Of a stretch of 64,000 nucleotides of DNA, positions 44,803 through 53,559 are shown one piece after another. Position 1 is the stretch's first letter; the number at the start of each line of letters is the position of its first letter. The stretch spans positions 62,001-126,000 of the forward strand of contig CAVOIB010000001.1 of assembly GCA_963695975.1 (NCBI GenBank). Direction: 5' to 3'. Both the position numbers and the translations under genes were made by a program. A model generated the notes under the pieces. The model worked only from the letters and a program-made list of their open reading frames with translations. It made no database searches and was not told the origin of the DNA. This DNA is from JBBQVZ01 sp963695975. Its GTDB lineage: Bacteria > Actinomycetota > UBA4738 > HRBIN12.

Positions 44803-45599
44803 AGACCGGCCGTGTTCGGATGCCCGTGGCGGCCGGCACGTTCTACCCCGGCCATCGAGCGGAGTTGGCGGGCGTGGTCGGTCGGCTGCTCGCGGGGGCC
44901 GCGCGCCCCGGGGTCGAGGAGCCGGTTCCGGCGGCGGTGATCGTGCCGCACGCGGGATACCGGTACTCGGGTCCTGTCGCCGCATCGGCGTATGCGCTCC
45001 TGCGGCCGGTTCCGCGTGTGATCCTCCTCGGTCCCGCGCATTTCGTCCCGCTCTTCGGTTGCGCGGTGCCGGCCGCGGCAGCCTGGGCTTCGCCGCTCGG
45101 CGAGGTGCCGATCGATCCGGAACTGCGGGACGAGGCGGCCGCGAGCGGTGCCGTCGTCGACGACGAGCCGCACGAGCCGGAGCATTCGCTGGAGGTCCAG
45201 CTGCCGTTCCTCCAGATGTGCATGCACGAGGGGTTCACCGTGTTGCCGGTGGCGGTCGGCGAGAGCGAGCCCGGCGAGGTGGCGAGCCTGATCGAGACGC
45301 TGGGGAGTCCCGCCGACCGGCTGGTCGTGGTGAGCACCGACCTCAGCCACTATCTCGATGCCGCGACTGCTCGGAGGCTCGACCGTCGGACCGCCGACGC
45401 TGTGCTGACCCGCGATGTCGGTGCGATCGGACCCGGCGACGCCTGCGGCGTGTTCGCGCTGCGTGGAGCGATCGAGTACGCACGCCGGAACGACCTGGAG
45501 ATCCGGCTCCTCGACCTGCGGAACTCCGCCGATACGGCGGGGGATCCGTCGCGGGTCGTGGGTTACGGGGCGTTCGCGCTCTCCGCCTGGCCGAGTTGA
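44799..45599 (+). CDS. amrB: AmmeMemoRadiSam system protein B (MEMO1-like)
   Basis: MEMO1-family protein of 266 residues, related to aromatic-ring extradiol dioxygenase LigB. Seen are VPHAGYRYSGPVAASAYALL, LLGPAHFVPL, EPHEPEHSLEVQLPFLQ and VVSTDLSHYLD, giving the His/Asp/Cys-type metal pocket. ATG overlaps the amrS stop (ATGA, 44799-44802). The third usual partner, the AMMECR1 domain, is not in the window. Role in an unknown protein or metabolite modification with AmrS. Confidence 0.93.
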   Translation: MKTGRVRMPVAAGTFYPGHRAELAGVVGRLLAGAARPGVEEPVPAAVIVPHAGYRYSGPVAASAYALLRPVPRVILLGPAHFVPLFGCAVPAAAAWASPLGEVPIDPELRDEAAASGAVVDDEPHEPEHSLEVQLPFLQMCMHEGFTVLPVAVGESEPGEVASLIETLGSPADRLVVVSTDLSHYLDAATARRLDRRTADAVLTRDVGAIGPGDACGVFALRGAIEYARRNDLEIRLLDLRNSADTAGDPSRVVGYGAFALSAWPS

Positions 45600-45620
45600 C
45601 CCTCCGTCGAGCTGCCGTTG

Positions 45621-46487
45621 ATGATGGCTGGCATGGAGTTGTCAGCCAAGAACTTCGACGAGCCGGACGAGACCATCGAGCTTCCCGGCCTCCTCGAGGA
45701 GGTCGTCGAGGTCGGTGGGTTCGTGGTTGGGCGCGAGGTGGTCGCCCCCGGATGGCGCTGGTCCAAGGACACGAAGCCCGTGGTGGGAGGTGAGTGGTGC
45801 GAGGCTCATCACGTGGGGTTCACCATGTCGGGGCGATGGGGTGTGGCGTTGAAGGATGGAAGGACCCTCGACTTCCGCCCGGGCGACGTCTTCGACGTCC
45901 CGGCCGGTCACGACAGCTGGACCATCGGGGACGAACCCTGCGTCACATTGAACTGGACCGGCCTGAGGCGGTTCTTCGCCACCAAGGCCCTACTCCCGGA
46001 GAGGTTCCTCGCGACGATCCTCTTCACCGACATCGTTGGATCCACTGCCAAGGCCTCCGAGCTCGGCGACACCGTGTGGACGAAGCTGCTCGCCGAATAC
46101 GAACAGGACGTCCGGGGCGAGCTGGAACGCGCTCACGGTCGGGAGGTGAAGAACACCGGCGACGGCGTGCTCGCGGTCTTCGAGGGTCCCGCCTCCGCCG
46201 TCCGATGCGCCGCCGCGATCAGGATCGCGGCGAACAAGCAGGGACTTCAGATCCGTGCCGGGATCCACGTGGGCGAGGTCGAGTCCTCGGGCAGCGACAT
46301 CCGTGGAATCGCGGTCCACGAGGCCTCGCGCGTGATGGCTGCCTCGAACCCCGACGAGATCCTGGTCTCAGAGATCACCCGGGCGTTGGCGGCGCAGACC
46401 GGCTTGGTCTTCGAGGACCGCGGCTCTCATGAGCTCAAAGGCTTGGGTGGGTCGCAGCACCTGTACGCGTTCCTGGGCGCCGAGTAG
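45621..46487 (+). CDS. Cupin-class III cyclase fusion protein
   Basis: Protein of 288 residues with an N-terminal cupin barrel (about 15-115; EAHHVGFTMSGRWGVAL, FRPGDVFDVPAGHDSWTIGD) and a C-terminal nucleotide cyclase domain (about 130-285). The cyclase keeps both metal Asp (FTDIVGST, KNTGDGVLAVF) with its Lys, and the Arg in AVHEASRVM, but Asn of the usual NxxxR pair is His. A soluble cyclase governed by a small-ligand cupin is a likely reading. ATG 45621 chosen; a TTG three bases earlier is possible. Confidence 0.85.
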   Translation: MMAGMELSAKNFDEPDETIELPGLLEEVVEVGGFVVGREVVAPGWRWSKDTKPVVGGEWCEAHHVGFTMSGRWGVALKDGRTLDFRPGDVFDVPAGHDSWTIGDEPCVTLNWTGLRRFFATKALLPERFLATILFTDIVGSTAKASELGDTVWTKLLAEYEQDVRGELERAHGREVKNTGDGVLAVFEGPASAVRCAAAIRIAANKQGLQIRAGIHVGEVESSGSDIRGIAVHEASRVMAASNPDEILVSEITRALAAQTGLVFEDRGSHELKGLGGSQHLYAFLGAE

Positions 46488-46593
46488 AGCGTCCGCGAAG
46501 TTCAGGTACTTCAGTCCCCGAGTTCCTTAGTGCACATGTAAACGATCTTGGGCTGTGCACGCTCTGTACGCGCGAGATGGCGATGCATGAGCC

Positions 46594-46599
46594 TAGAGT
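46594..46599 (+). promoter_or_regulatory. -10 box TAGAGT, leaderless start
   Basis: TAGAGT with seven bases before GTG 46607. It lies after the ATG at 46577, which therefore is an unlikely start for the sigma factor. Confidence 0.5.
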
Positions 46600-46606
46600 G
46601 CGCGAC

Positions 46607-47134
46607 GTGGAGGGGCACCCGCGGTCGCGGGAGGTGGGGTCTTCCGAGGTGGAGCGGCCACCGGCCGCAGCCAATGACCTGGAGGCGTTGTTCCGCGACG
46701 CCGGGCCGGAGCTGTGGCGAGCGATCTACGGGTTCACGGGCGGTCGCCGGCAGTTGGCGGAAGACGCTGTCGCCGAGGCGTTCGCCCGCGCGATCGAGCA
46801 CGCGGACGGGATCCGCGAGCCGCTCGCATGGATCTACAGGACGACGTTCCGGCTTGCCACCCGCGAGCTTCAGCGCGAGAAGCGCCAGCCGCCGCTGCTG
46901 CCCGACCCGGCCCCGGGGATCGATCCGTTCGATGTCAAGGAGATCCTCGGGGCGCTCGCGCACCTTTCGCCGAACCAGCGCGCCGCGGTGCTGCTGCATG
47001 ACGAGGAGGGCTTCACCGGTCCGGAGGTGGGACGGCTCTTGGGGATGTCGGCCGCAACCGTTCGCGTCCATCTGTTCCGGGGACGCAGGCGCCTGCGAGC
47101 GCTGCTGAGCACCGAGGAGGACTCCGATGGATGA
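46607..47134 (+). CDS. ECF-type RNA polymerase sigma factor
   Basis: Sigma factor of about 175 residues. Region 2 includes LWRAIYGFTGGRRQLAEDAV and AFARAIEHADGIREPLAWIY; region 4 has LSPNQRAAVLLHDEEGFTGP, EVGRLLGMSAATVRVHLFRG (recognition helix). GTG 46607 is favoured by the promoter box; the ATG at 46577 would add ten residues. Its last eight bases overlap the following membrane-anchored protein, the typical place of an anti-sigma factor. Distinct from the sigma factor at 4471. Confidence 0.88.
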   Translation: MEGHPRSREVGSSEVERPPAAANDLEALFRDAGPELWRAIYGFTGGRRQLAEDAVAEAFARAIEHADGIREPLAWIYRTTFRLATRELQREKRQPPLLPDPAPGIDPFDVKEILGALAHLSPNQRAAVLLHDEEGFTGPEVGRLLGMSAATVRVHLFRGRRRLRALLSTEEDSDG

Positions 47135-48149
47135 CCGCTACCGCCGAGAACTGACGAAGCTGCACGGCGCGCGGCTCCCCGACGACCTGTGGGACCGCGT
47201 TCAGGAGGGTCCGCGACTGGCGCCCCTCGCGCCACGCAACCGGACGAGGGTGACGGCCGCGGTGGTGGCCTTCGCGGTCTTCGGGCTCGCGGCGTTCTTC
47301 ATGTGGAAGGCGTTCACCGAAGCGGCGCCCGTGTCCACGCCCGCCGGTTCGAACGTCGTGACGGTTCCCCCGCGCGGCGAGACGTCGCCGGTGTTCCTGG
47401 CCGACGGGCGTCCGGTGTTCGTCGTGCATCACCTCGACGGCATGGTGTCGGTCGTGGATGGGTTCTCGAGCCACCGCGCCTGGGGGGTCGAGGAACTGAT
47501 CGTGTGGTGCCCGTCGACGCGCGAGTTCGTAGAGGCCGCGCACGAGGCGCGCTTCGACGAGTACGGGGAGTTCGCCTCGCCCCCGGCGTCCGGCGGTGTG
47601 GCGACGTTCGCGTTCCAGGTCATGGAGACCGACCCGGTCGGCGACCCCAGCTCGATCGTGGTCGGCGCGATGCGCGACGGCACGCCGGGTGGCGGGAACT
47701 CGGGTCCCGACCGGCCGCCGCTCTGCCCCCCGGGTGGCGTGGTCGGCGACGCCGATCTGATCAAGGTCACCGGCGGGTACTCGGGCGATACCGCGATGGT
47801 CGTGGGGCACCAGGTCGATCCGGATCAGGTCTGGGATACCCCAGCCGAAGTCGTCGCGGCCGCCCCGACGGGATGGGCGCTCGTGTGGGCGACGATGGAC
47901 GTCGATCGGGACGGGTTCGTCCAGCTCTGCGCGCAGGTCGTCGACGACCGGTGCGAGGGCGGCGTGGTGGTCCGTGGGGTAGACGGCGTCGGGCTGATGG
48001 TCAACGTGACCCGGTTCGACTGGGTGTCGGGCTACGAGGAGCCGCAGGTGTGGCTGGTCCAGATCCGCGACGGCGTGATCGACAACCCGGCGGGTTTCGG
48101 CGGCATCCTCGAGCCGTGGCCCGACCGAGCGTCCGCGACCGCACCGTGA
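47127..48149 (+). CDS. Membrane-anchored partner of the sigma factor
   Basis: Protein of 340 residues: a short cytosolic N-terminus (DDRYRRELTKLHGARLPDDL), one membrane span near residues 40-60 (VTAAVVAFAVFGLAAFFMW) and a large outer part. The position and topology fit an anti-sigma factor. Residues about 85-155 (DGRPVFVVHHLDGMVSVVD, WCPSTREFVEAAHEARFDEY) look like a Rieske-type fold that keeps only part of the Cys/His pairs. The rest is not recognised. No zinc anti-sigma motif is visible. Confidence 0.65.
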   Translation: MDDRYRRELTKLHGARLPDDLWDRVQEGPRLAPLAPRNRTRVTAAVVAFAVFGLAAFFMWKAFTEAAPVSTPAGSNVVTVPPRGETSPVFLADGRPVFVVHHLDGMVSVVDGFSSHRAWGVEELIVWCPSTREFVEAAHEARFDEYGEFASPPASGGVATFAFQVMETDPVGDPSSIVVGAMRDGTPGGGNSGPDRPPLCPPGGVVGDADLIKVTGGYSGDTAMVVGHQVDPDQVWDTPAEVVAAAPTGWALVWATMDVDRDGFVQLCAQVVDDRCEGGVVVRGVDGVGLMVNVTRFDWVSGYEEPQVWLVQIRDGVIDNPAGFGGILEPWPDRASATAP

Positions 48150-48160
48150 TGGGCTGTCGG

Positions 48161-48166
48161 TAGAGT
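48161..48166 (+). promoter_or_regulatory. -10 box TAGAGT, leaderless start
   Basis: TAGAGT with seven bases before ATG 48174; there is no ribosome site between them. Confidence 0.55.
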
Positions 48167-48173
48167 CAACTCG

Positions 48174-48596
48174 ATGGATCAACGAGTAAGTCTGATCACG
48201 CTCGGCGTGAGAGACGTGGCTATCGCGAGGGGGTTCTACGAACGGCTCGGCTGGCGGGTCGGGCTCGATGTGGAAGAGACGGTCTTCTTCCAGACGGGTG
48301 GCTCGATCGTCGCGTTGTGGGGCCGGGACAAGCTTGAAGCGGATAGTGGCGTCATCGACGGTGGATCGTGGGGTGGGATCACGCTCGCGCACAACGTTCG
48401 CTCGCGCGAAGAGGTCGACCGCGTCATCGAGGAGGCGCGGGTGGCCGGTGCGCGGATCGGTCGGGAGCCGGCGGAAACCTTCTACGGGGGATATGCAGGC
48501 GTATTCGTCGACCTGGACGGCCATCCTTGGGAGGTCGCCCACAACCCCGGTTTCGAACTGCGAGGCGACGGAACCATCAGCCTCCCGCAAGGCTGA
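48174..48596 (+). CDS. VOC (glyoxalase-like) protein
   Basis: Vicinal-oxygen-chelate protein of 140 residues with the two beta-alpha-beta-beta-beta units (SLITLGVRDVAIARGFYERL and EVDRVIEEARVAGARIGREP; GYAGVFVDLDGHPWEVAHNP). The family includes glyoxalases, fosfomycin-type resistance proteins and dioxygenases; the specific role cannot be told. The C-terminal Glu of the metal site is in HPWEVAH. Leaderless start predicted. Confidence 0.85.
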   Translation: MDQRVSLITLGVRDVAIARGFYERLGWRVGLDVEETVFFQTGGSIVALWGRDKLEADSGVIDGGSWGGITLAHNVRSREEVDRVIEEARVAGARIGREPAETFYGGYAGVFVDLDGHPWEVAHNPGFELRGDGTISLPQG

Positions 48597-48738
48597 CGAG
48601 TTCGTCGAGGAGATCCGTGATCGGCCACGCTCCGTCGGACGTGTTCGAGATTACGGCACACGTGGTCGTAAAGGACCTGGTCGCGGCTGAGGCCGTGGCC
48701 TCGTCTTCGAAGACGCCGGCGAGCACGAGCTGAAGGGG
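48597..48738. pseudogene. Mosaic scar of two gene ends
   Basis: On the minus strand TCAVISNTSDGAWPITDLLD repeats the end of the serine hydrolase at 49814 (30 identical bases, 48607-48636 and 49820-49849). On the plus strand 48697-48737 encodes GLVFEDAGEHELKG, the C-terminal signature of a class III cyclase such as the one at 45621. Both are fragments without the rest of the gene. The remaining space to 48905 holds no gene I can support. Confidence 0.6.
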
Positions 48739-48905
48739 CCCCGACCGGTGGCACCTGTGCCGGTTGGTGAAGTAGGCCACTGCGCTTACGGGACATCAGA
48801 GGGGAAGGCCCACGCGGCCATATCGCGTCCGTCGGCCGGTTTGACATGGAACTGGGGAACGCATGAGGATGCCTCGCACGACTTCCTTTTATTGAGGGGG
48901 GCACT

Positions 48906-49184
48906 ATGCACGCGAGAATCGCCCATACAACAGTGGACCCGGACCAGTATGAGACCGCCCGCAAGGTCCTGGAAACCGAAGTCCTCCCCCGTGTTCGGCA
49001 GATCCCAGGTGTGGTGGCGGGGTATTGGCTGGAGCCAGTCGACGGAAAGGGCCTGAACATCATCGTCTGCGAGAGCAAGGAAGTCGCGGCGATGCCTGTG
49101 CCGAACGCGCAGCCCGGGGAGAGTCCAGCCCCCGGCGTGACCGTCGAGAGCGTCGAGATCCGAGAGGTGATCGGCCAGATCTGA
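48906..49184 (+). CDS. ABM-like dimeric alpha-beta barrel protein
   Basis: Protein of 92 residues: MHARIAHTTVDPDQYETARK, VLPRVRQIPGVVAGYWLEP and GLNIIVCESKEVA. The pattern is that of antibiotic-biosynthesis-monooxygenase-like ferredoxin-fold dimers, common small proteins of unknown role. GAGGGGGG lies six bases before the ATG. A related protein of the same fold type follows at 49370. Confidence 0.72.
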   Translation: MHARIAHTTVDPDQYETARKVLETEVLPRVRQIPGVVAGYWLEPVDGKGLNIIVCESKEVAAMPVPNAQPGESPAPGVTVESVEIREVIGQI

Positions 49185-49369
49185 GCGGTGGCCGAGAAGC
49201 GCAGCCCGGATGCGGTCGACTCCCCCGTCCGCTTCTCAGAGATCGTCGTCGTCGTGCCTCGTTGACTTTGCCTCCGACGTGCAAGGAGTCACCCGGCCGC
49301 GTCGAGCTGGCCCGCGGTTGGCTACGATCGCGACACCGTCGGGACCGGTCGAGCTAAGGAGGGATCGGG

Positions 49370-49687
49370 ATGCAGCACGTACGCGTCGGGCTCTATGTCC
49401 TCACAGGAGGAACGCCCGATCAGATCATCGAGCGTGTGCGATCGAAGGGCGGCATGTTGGAGGTCTTCCAGCAGCATCCCGGGTTCGTCGCGTACGGCAT
49501 GGGGGTCACTGAGGACGAGTTCCTCATCTCGATCTCCGTCTGGGACTCGGCTGAGCAAGCCGATGCTGCCACCGCCATGGCTGCCGAGTGGGTGGCCGAA
49601 CACATCGAAGGTCGCGTCGAGCTGCAACAGGACTACGTGGGGAGCCTCAAGTTCCTGGTGCAGGCTGGGGCCAGGCTCACCGGCTGA
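49370..49687 (+). CDS. ABM-like small protein
   Basis: Protein of 105 residues with VRVGLYVLTGGTPDQIIERV, FQQHPGFVAYGMGVTEDEFL and WDSAEQADAATAMAAEWVAE, the dimeric alpha-beta barrel pattern. AAGGAGGG (49355-49362) gives a good ribosome site, and a TACGAT box about 45 bases upstream (49324-49329) could be the promoter. Function unknown. Confidence 0.72.
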   Translation: MQHVRVGLYVLTGGTPDQIIERVRSKGGMLEVFQQHPGFVAYGMGVTEDEFLISISVWDSAEQADAATAMAAEWVAEHIEGRVELQQDYVGSLKFLVQAGARLTG

Positions 49688-49813
49688 ACGACGGCGCTCT
49701 CAGCGAGACCGAGTACGCCACCCTTATGGTGCCACGGTGGCGTAGACAGATGACTGCAGGCGGGTCGTGATGCGGATCCACTTCTGACTGAGCGTCGCAT
49801 CGAGGAGCCCTCC

Positions 49814-50803
49814 TCACGTGAGGAGATCCGTGATCGGCCACGCTCCGTCCGTCCAGTTCGAGATCACGGTGTAGGTGGTCGTCGACACCGGGTCGTACGT
49901 GCTGCGGAACGAGACGCCGGCGTCGTAGCCCTCCAACATCACGACGTCGCTGGACGCATGAAGGTGGAAGCCGAGGCCGTAGCGTTTCGACTCCTCCGGC
50001 CAGTCGCTGCGCGGCCGCACCATCTCCGCTACCCAGTCCTTCGACACGATCCGTCCGGCGAAGAACGCGACCCAAAGGGCGCTGACGTTCGCCGCGGTGG
50101 AGTAGATCCCGCCATCACCGCTGCCGCGTACCGGCAGGTGGAACACGTTCGTCCTAGGGCTATCGACCGTGAGATACCCGAGCGCGGCTCGCCCGGGCAG
50201 TTCATCGGACCTCAAGAACTCGGTGTCTTCCATGCCCGCCGGCTCGCATACGCGTCGACGCACCAGCTCGTGGAACGGCGTACCGCTCGTGCGCTCGGCG
50301 ATCAACGCCAGCACGACGTAGCCGCCGTTGTTGTACGCGAACCGCTCGCCGGGCGGAAACACGGTGGCGTGGCCGTCCAGCACCGCGAGGTACTGCTCGG
50401 TCGTCGCGAGCTCGTGCACGGGGACCGGCATCACGTAGTCGGTGATCGCGTGCCCCGCGTCCTCGTCGAGGTAGTCGCCGATGCCCGATCGGTGCGACAA
50501 GAGATGTTCGATCGTCACGCCGTCGTCGATGAGCGGGAGATCGCCGCCGAGGACGGAACGCGCCGTGGTCTCGAGAGCCAGGGTTCCGTCTTCGATCAGG
50601 CTCACCACCGCGAGCGCCGTCAGGCCCTTCGCGCCGCTCGCGATCGCGAACTGCGTGTCGAAGGTGTTGGCGATCGCATGGCCGCGATCGGCCAGTCCGT
50701 ACGCCTTCGCGAGCTCGACGGTGCCCGAGCGGTCGACACGCACGACGCCGGAGAACGCAGTGCGATGGGCCATCGAGTCAAGTGAGTCTTCCAACGGCTG
50801 CAT
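49814..50803 (-). CDS. Serine hydrolase (beta-lactamase/class C type)
   Basis: Penicillin-binding-type hydrolase of 329 residues. SxxK is in AIASGAKGLTAL (Ser near 55), the YxN motif in RFAYNNGGYVVL, and the third motif region reads VMLEGYDAGV where HxG/KTG is expected. No signal peptide, so it is likely cytosolic. ATG 50803 lies seven bases after a minus-strand TAGAGT box. The frame is open upstream, but that part belongs to the next gene. Part of its 3' end is duplicated at 48597. Confidence 0.85.
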   Translation of the reverse strand: MQPLEDSLDSMAHRTAFSGVVRVDRSGTVELAKAYGLADRGHAIANTFDTQFAIASGAKGLTALAVVSLIEDGTLALETTARSVLGGDLPLIDDGVTIEHLLSHRSGIGDYLDEDAGHAITDYVMPVPVHELATTEQYLAVLDGHATVFPPGERFAYNNGGYVVLALIAERTSGTPFHELVRRRVCEPAGMEDTEFLRSDELPGRAALGYLTVDSPRTNVFHLPVRGSGDGGIYSTAANVSALWVAFFAGRIVSKDWVAEMVRPRSDWPEESKRYGLGFHLHASSDVVMLEGYDAGVSFRSTYDPVSTTTYTVISNWTDGAWPITDLLT

Positions 50804-50810
50804 GGAGGGG

Positions 50811-50816
50811 ACTCTA
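50811..50816 (-). promoter_or_regulatory. -10 box TAGAGT, leaderless start
   Basis: Minus-strand TAGAGT with seven bases before ATG 50803 of the serine hydrolase. Confidence 0.5.
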
Positions 50817-50844
50817 GGGCGACCAAGGGTCGGGCGACATTGTG

Positions 50845-52008
50845 TTACAGGATCCGGCGAAGCGATGTTCTCGTGACGATCGGCCACGCCACGGCGAACG
50901 AGCCCACGATCCCGAGCGTCGCAACGAGTAGCGCCTTGACGTCGCCCGACAGATCGATCGGCCGCAGCAGGAGCGCGAGGGCGACGAGCACCGGACCCTG
51001 AAGCATGAACGCCGCGTAGGAGCTCCGGGCCATCGCTCGTCGCAACCGCCCGGAGCCGTTCAGGTGCCGCTGTGCGAAGGCCAGCACCCAGATCGGTGCG
51101 GACACGGCGACCACACCCTCGGTCATGGCTGCGAGCAGCGCGGGCAGGCCCCATCCGCCGAAATAGTCGTCCTCGGTCAGCCCGAACGACTCGGCGGACA
51201 CGATGAACGCCGCCGTGCACGCGATGGCGACGATCGCCACGATCCCGCATCGCCGCGCGAGGTGGGCGGCCACGGGTCGGAGCCACCCCCTGCTGCTGGC
51301 GGCAACCCCTAGGCCGAACATCGCCACGTACTCCGGCCAGCCCCAGAGCTTCACGTTCAACGGCTGGTTCGAGTCCGCGGGGAAGACGATCCGAACGGCG
51401 AACGTGCAGACGCCGACTGCGACGGCGAGCAAGATCAGGGAGCGACCACGGAGCGGCCCGCGCTGCGGCGCGGGCCGTGGGAACCACTTCCGCCACGCGG
51501 CGAGGGCCAGCGAGAAGAGCAGGAGCACACCGACGAACCACATCGGCCCGTTGTCGAGCAGCGGGTCTGTGTTGCTGACCGACCGCCAGAACCCGGGATG
51601 CAGGAACGGTTCGAGGAGCGAGTACTCGAGCAGCGGCCAGATCAGCAGGGTGTAGACGGCGAACGGGATCCCGAGCCGCAGGAGCCTGTCCGACGCGAAC
51701 CGAGTCGGTCCCTTGCGAGCGAGCGAGTCCTGGGTGAGGAGCCCCGAGATGAGGAAGAACAGCGCCATCAAGAACAGCGCGCCCAGGCTCATGACCAGGA
51801 TCAACGAGACCAGCTCGACGGCCGGCGAGAGCGTGACCTCCTGCACGTCCTGATAGGTCCAGCTGCCGAACGTCGCGTAACCCTGCACGGCATGCGCCGC
51901 GATGATCCCCGCGATCAGGATCGTCTTCAGGTTGTCCAGATAGGCGTAACGCTCGCCGGTCCCCGTCGCAGGCACCGCTTGGCGCACGGATGCTCGCTGC
52001 CCATGCAC
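50845..52008 (-). CDS. Acyltransferase family 3 membrane protein
   Basis: Membrane protein of about 387 residues with roughly ten spans. The start RYAYLDNLKTILIAGIIAAH with the catalytic-type His, FFLISGLLTQDSL and the Arg-rich loop RFASDRLLRLGIP are typical of OafA/YrhL-type O-acyltransferases of sugars and envelope polymers. GTG 52008 is chosen for AAGGAGG (52014-52020); ATG 52032 would add eight residues. It is followed 41 bases later by the serine hydrolase promoter. Confidence 0.85.
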   Translation of the reverse strand: MHGQRASVRQAVPATGTGERYAYLDNLKTILIAGIIAAHAVQGYATFGSWTYQDVQEVTLSPAVELVSLILVMSLGALFLMALFFLISGLLTQDSLARKGPTRFASDRLLRLGIPFAVYTLLIWPLLEYSLLEPFLHPGFWRSVSNTDPLLDNGPMWFVGVLLLFSLALAAWRKWFPRPAPQRGPLRGRSLILLAVAVGVCTFAVRIVFPADSNQPLNVKLWGWPEYVAMFGLGVAASSRGWLRPVAAHLARRCGIVAIVAIACTAAFIVSAESFGLTEDDYFGGWGLPALLAAMTEGVVAVSAPIWVLAFAQRHLNGSGRLRRAMARSSYAAFMLQGPVLVALALLLRPIDLSGDVKALLVATLGIVGSFAVAWPIVTRTSLRRIL

Positions 52009-52108
52009 AGCCTCCTCCTTCGATCTGAGCATCCGATCGGGGGAGCGCTGGTCACAGAGGCGTGTGTCCCGTTGCGGCCGGGACGAGCGGAGCGCTCGAT
52101 GATCCTGT

Positions 52109-53545
52109 TCAACTGGTCATGCGGTTGAACCAGATCGCACCGGGGCCGGCATGGAAGCTCGCGCCTTCGCCCCAGACCGCCACCGACCTGCCGTTGTTCG
52201 TGATGTCGATCGCGCCGTAGTCGCCGTACTCCGAGGCGAACCCGGCCGGGGTCTTGTACGCGGCGCCGCTCTTCGCGTCGGCGATGTCGACCTCCGTGCT
52301 CCAGGTCAGCCCGCCGTCCGCAGAGGATCGGTAGTACGTGTTCCACGAACCCGTCCGGTCGTCGGCGTAGAAGAGGCGGAAGTCACTGCTCGCGCCGCCC
52401 GTGATCGCCGGATGGCTTGCGTTCGCCGAGCCGTTCCCGAGCTGGACCGCCGGCGCCCAAGTCGCCCCGCCATCGGTCGAGCGACGCACCCACACGTGGC
52501 CGTTGCCTCTCAGCCCGGTGGCGCCCGTGTACAGCGCCACCAGGTTCCCCGCATCGTCGCTCGCGAGCGCGGTGGAAGATGACGTCCTCCAGTTCACGCC
52601 GGTGAACGGCCTCGCGAGGACCGTGCGGGCCCACGAGGTCCCGCCGTCCGTCGTGCGCCAGATCTCGACGTCGATCCCGCCGGTCCACGGCTGGCCGTTC
52701 GGGTAGCTCGAGGCGGAGAGCAGGGCCGTTCCATCCGGCAGGACCTCCAGACCGTTCGGATACCGGTAGCGGTCGGTGTCGTCGTTCAGCTTGACCGGGC
52801 GAGCGAACGAGGCGCCGGCGTCGTGGGATGTCGCAACCCACACATCCGATCGGGTCGAGTAGGCGATGTAGACGTCCGTGCCGCTCGGGCTCACGCCGAT
52901 CCACGGCTTGTCGCCCCACGCCGTTCCTGACACCTTGATCGGCGCGGTCCACGTGCCCCCGTGATCCGGGGACTCGCTGAACATCATGTCGTAGTCGTTC
53001 ATCCAGGTGGCGTAGGCCACGCCGTTCGAGGCCACCTTGACGACCGGGTCGAACTGGAACCTCACACCTGCGCATCGGCAGAGGTATGTCTCCGGCCCCC
53101 AGCTCACGCCCCTGTTGGCGGAGACCCGCACGTACATCGGCGTGAATGGGCACCGCTTGCACGCGGTGGGGCCGCCGAACCGGTTGTACATCACGTAGAC
53201 GTACGGGGCGTTCGGATCGGCGGCGATCGTCGGCTCCCACGCGTCCTCCACGCCAAGCTTGATCTCACCGGCCCACCCAGGAGCCGGGACGAGTGGCGCC
53301 ATCGCGTCGGCCTCGGCGCGCGTGATGCGCCCCTGCTCCGCCGCGGTCACAGGCGCGCCTGCGTGCTCGCCGGCCTCCCGCTCGGGGTCCTCCTGCTCGA
53401 CGCCTTCTGCTCGCTCAGAGCCGGATCGCGACACGGTCCGTGGCCCTTGCGGACGAAGGGCCACCGCCGCGATCAGCAACCCGGCGACGGCCACCGCGAT
53501 CAGCGAGACGATCCAGGCCCTACGCATCCACCACCCATCCAACAT
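52109..53545 (-). CDS. BNR/Asp-box (sialidase-like) secreted protein
   Basis: Protein of 478 residues with an N-terminal anchor or signal (IVSLIAVAVAGLLIAAVAL) and a beta-propeller. At least six Asp-box motifs of the type SxDxGxTW are visible (SPDHGGTWTAPI, TTDGGTSWARTV, STDGGATWAPAV, SADGGLTWSTEV). The arginine triad and Asp of true sialidases are not evident, so an exo-sialidase activity is doubtful. A TAGGGT box lies eight bases before the ATG. Confidence 0.82.
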   Translation of the reverse strand: MLDGWWMRRAWIVSLIAVAVAGLLIAAVALRPQGPRTVSRSGSERAEGVEQEDPEREAGEHAGAPVTAAEQGRITRAEADAMAPLVPAPGWAGEIKLGVEDAWEPTIAADPNAPYVYVMYNRFGGPTACKRCPFTPMYVRVSANRGVSWGPETYLCRCAGVRFQFDPVVKVASNGVAYATWMNDYDMMFSESPDHGGTWTAPIKVSGTAWGDKPWIGVSPSGTDVYIAYSTRSDVWVATSHDAGASFARPVKLNDDTDRYRYPNGLEVLPDGTALLSASSYPNGQPWTGGIDVEIWRTTDGGTSWARTVLARPFTGVNWRTSSSTALASDDAGNLVALYTGATGLRGNGHVWVRRSTDGGATWAPAVQLGNGSANASHPAITGGASSDFRLFYADDRTGSWNTYYRSSADGGLTWSTEVDIADAKSGAAYKTPAGFASEYGDYGAIDITNNGRSVAVWGEGASFHAGPGAIWFNRMTS

Positions 53546-53553
53546 GGGAGGGC

Positions 53554-53559
53554 ACCCTA
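53554..53559 (-). promoter_or_regulatory. -10 box TAGGGT of BNR protein gene
   Basis: Minus-strand TAGGGT eight bases before ATG 53545; slightly longer spacing than the other cases. Confidence 0.4.
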
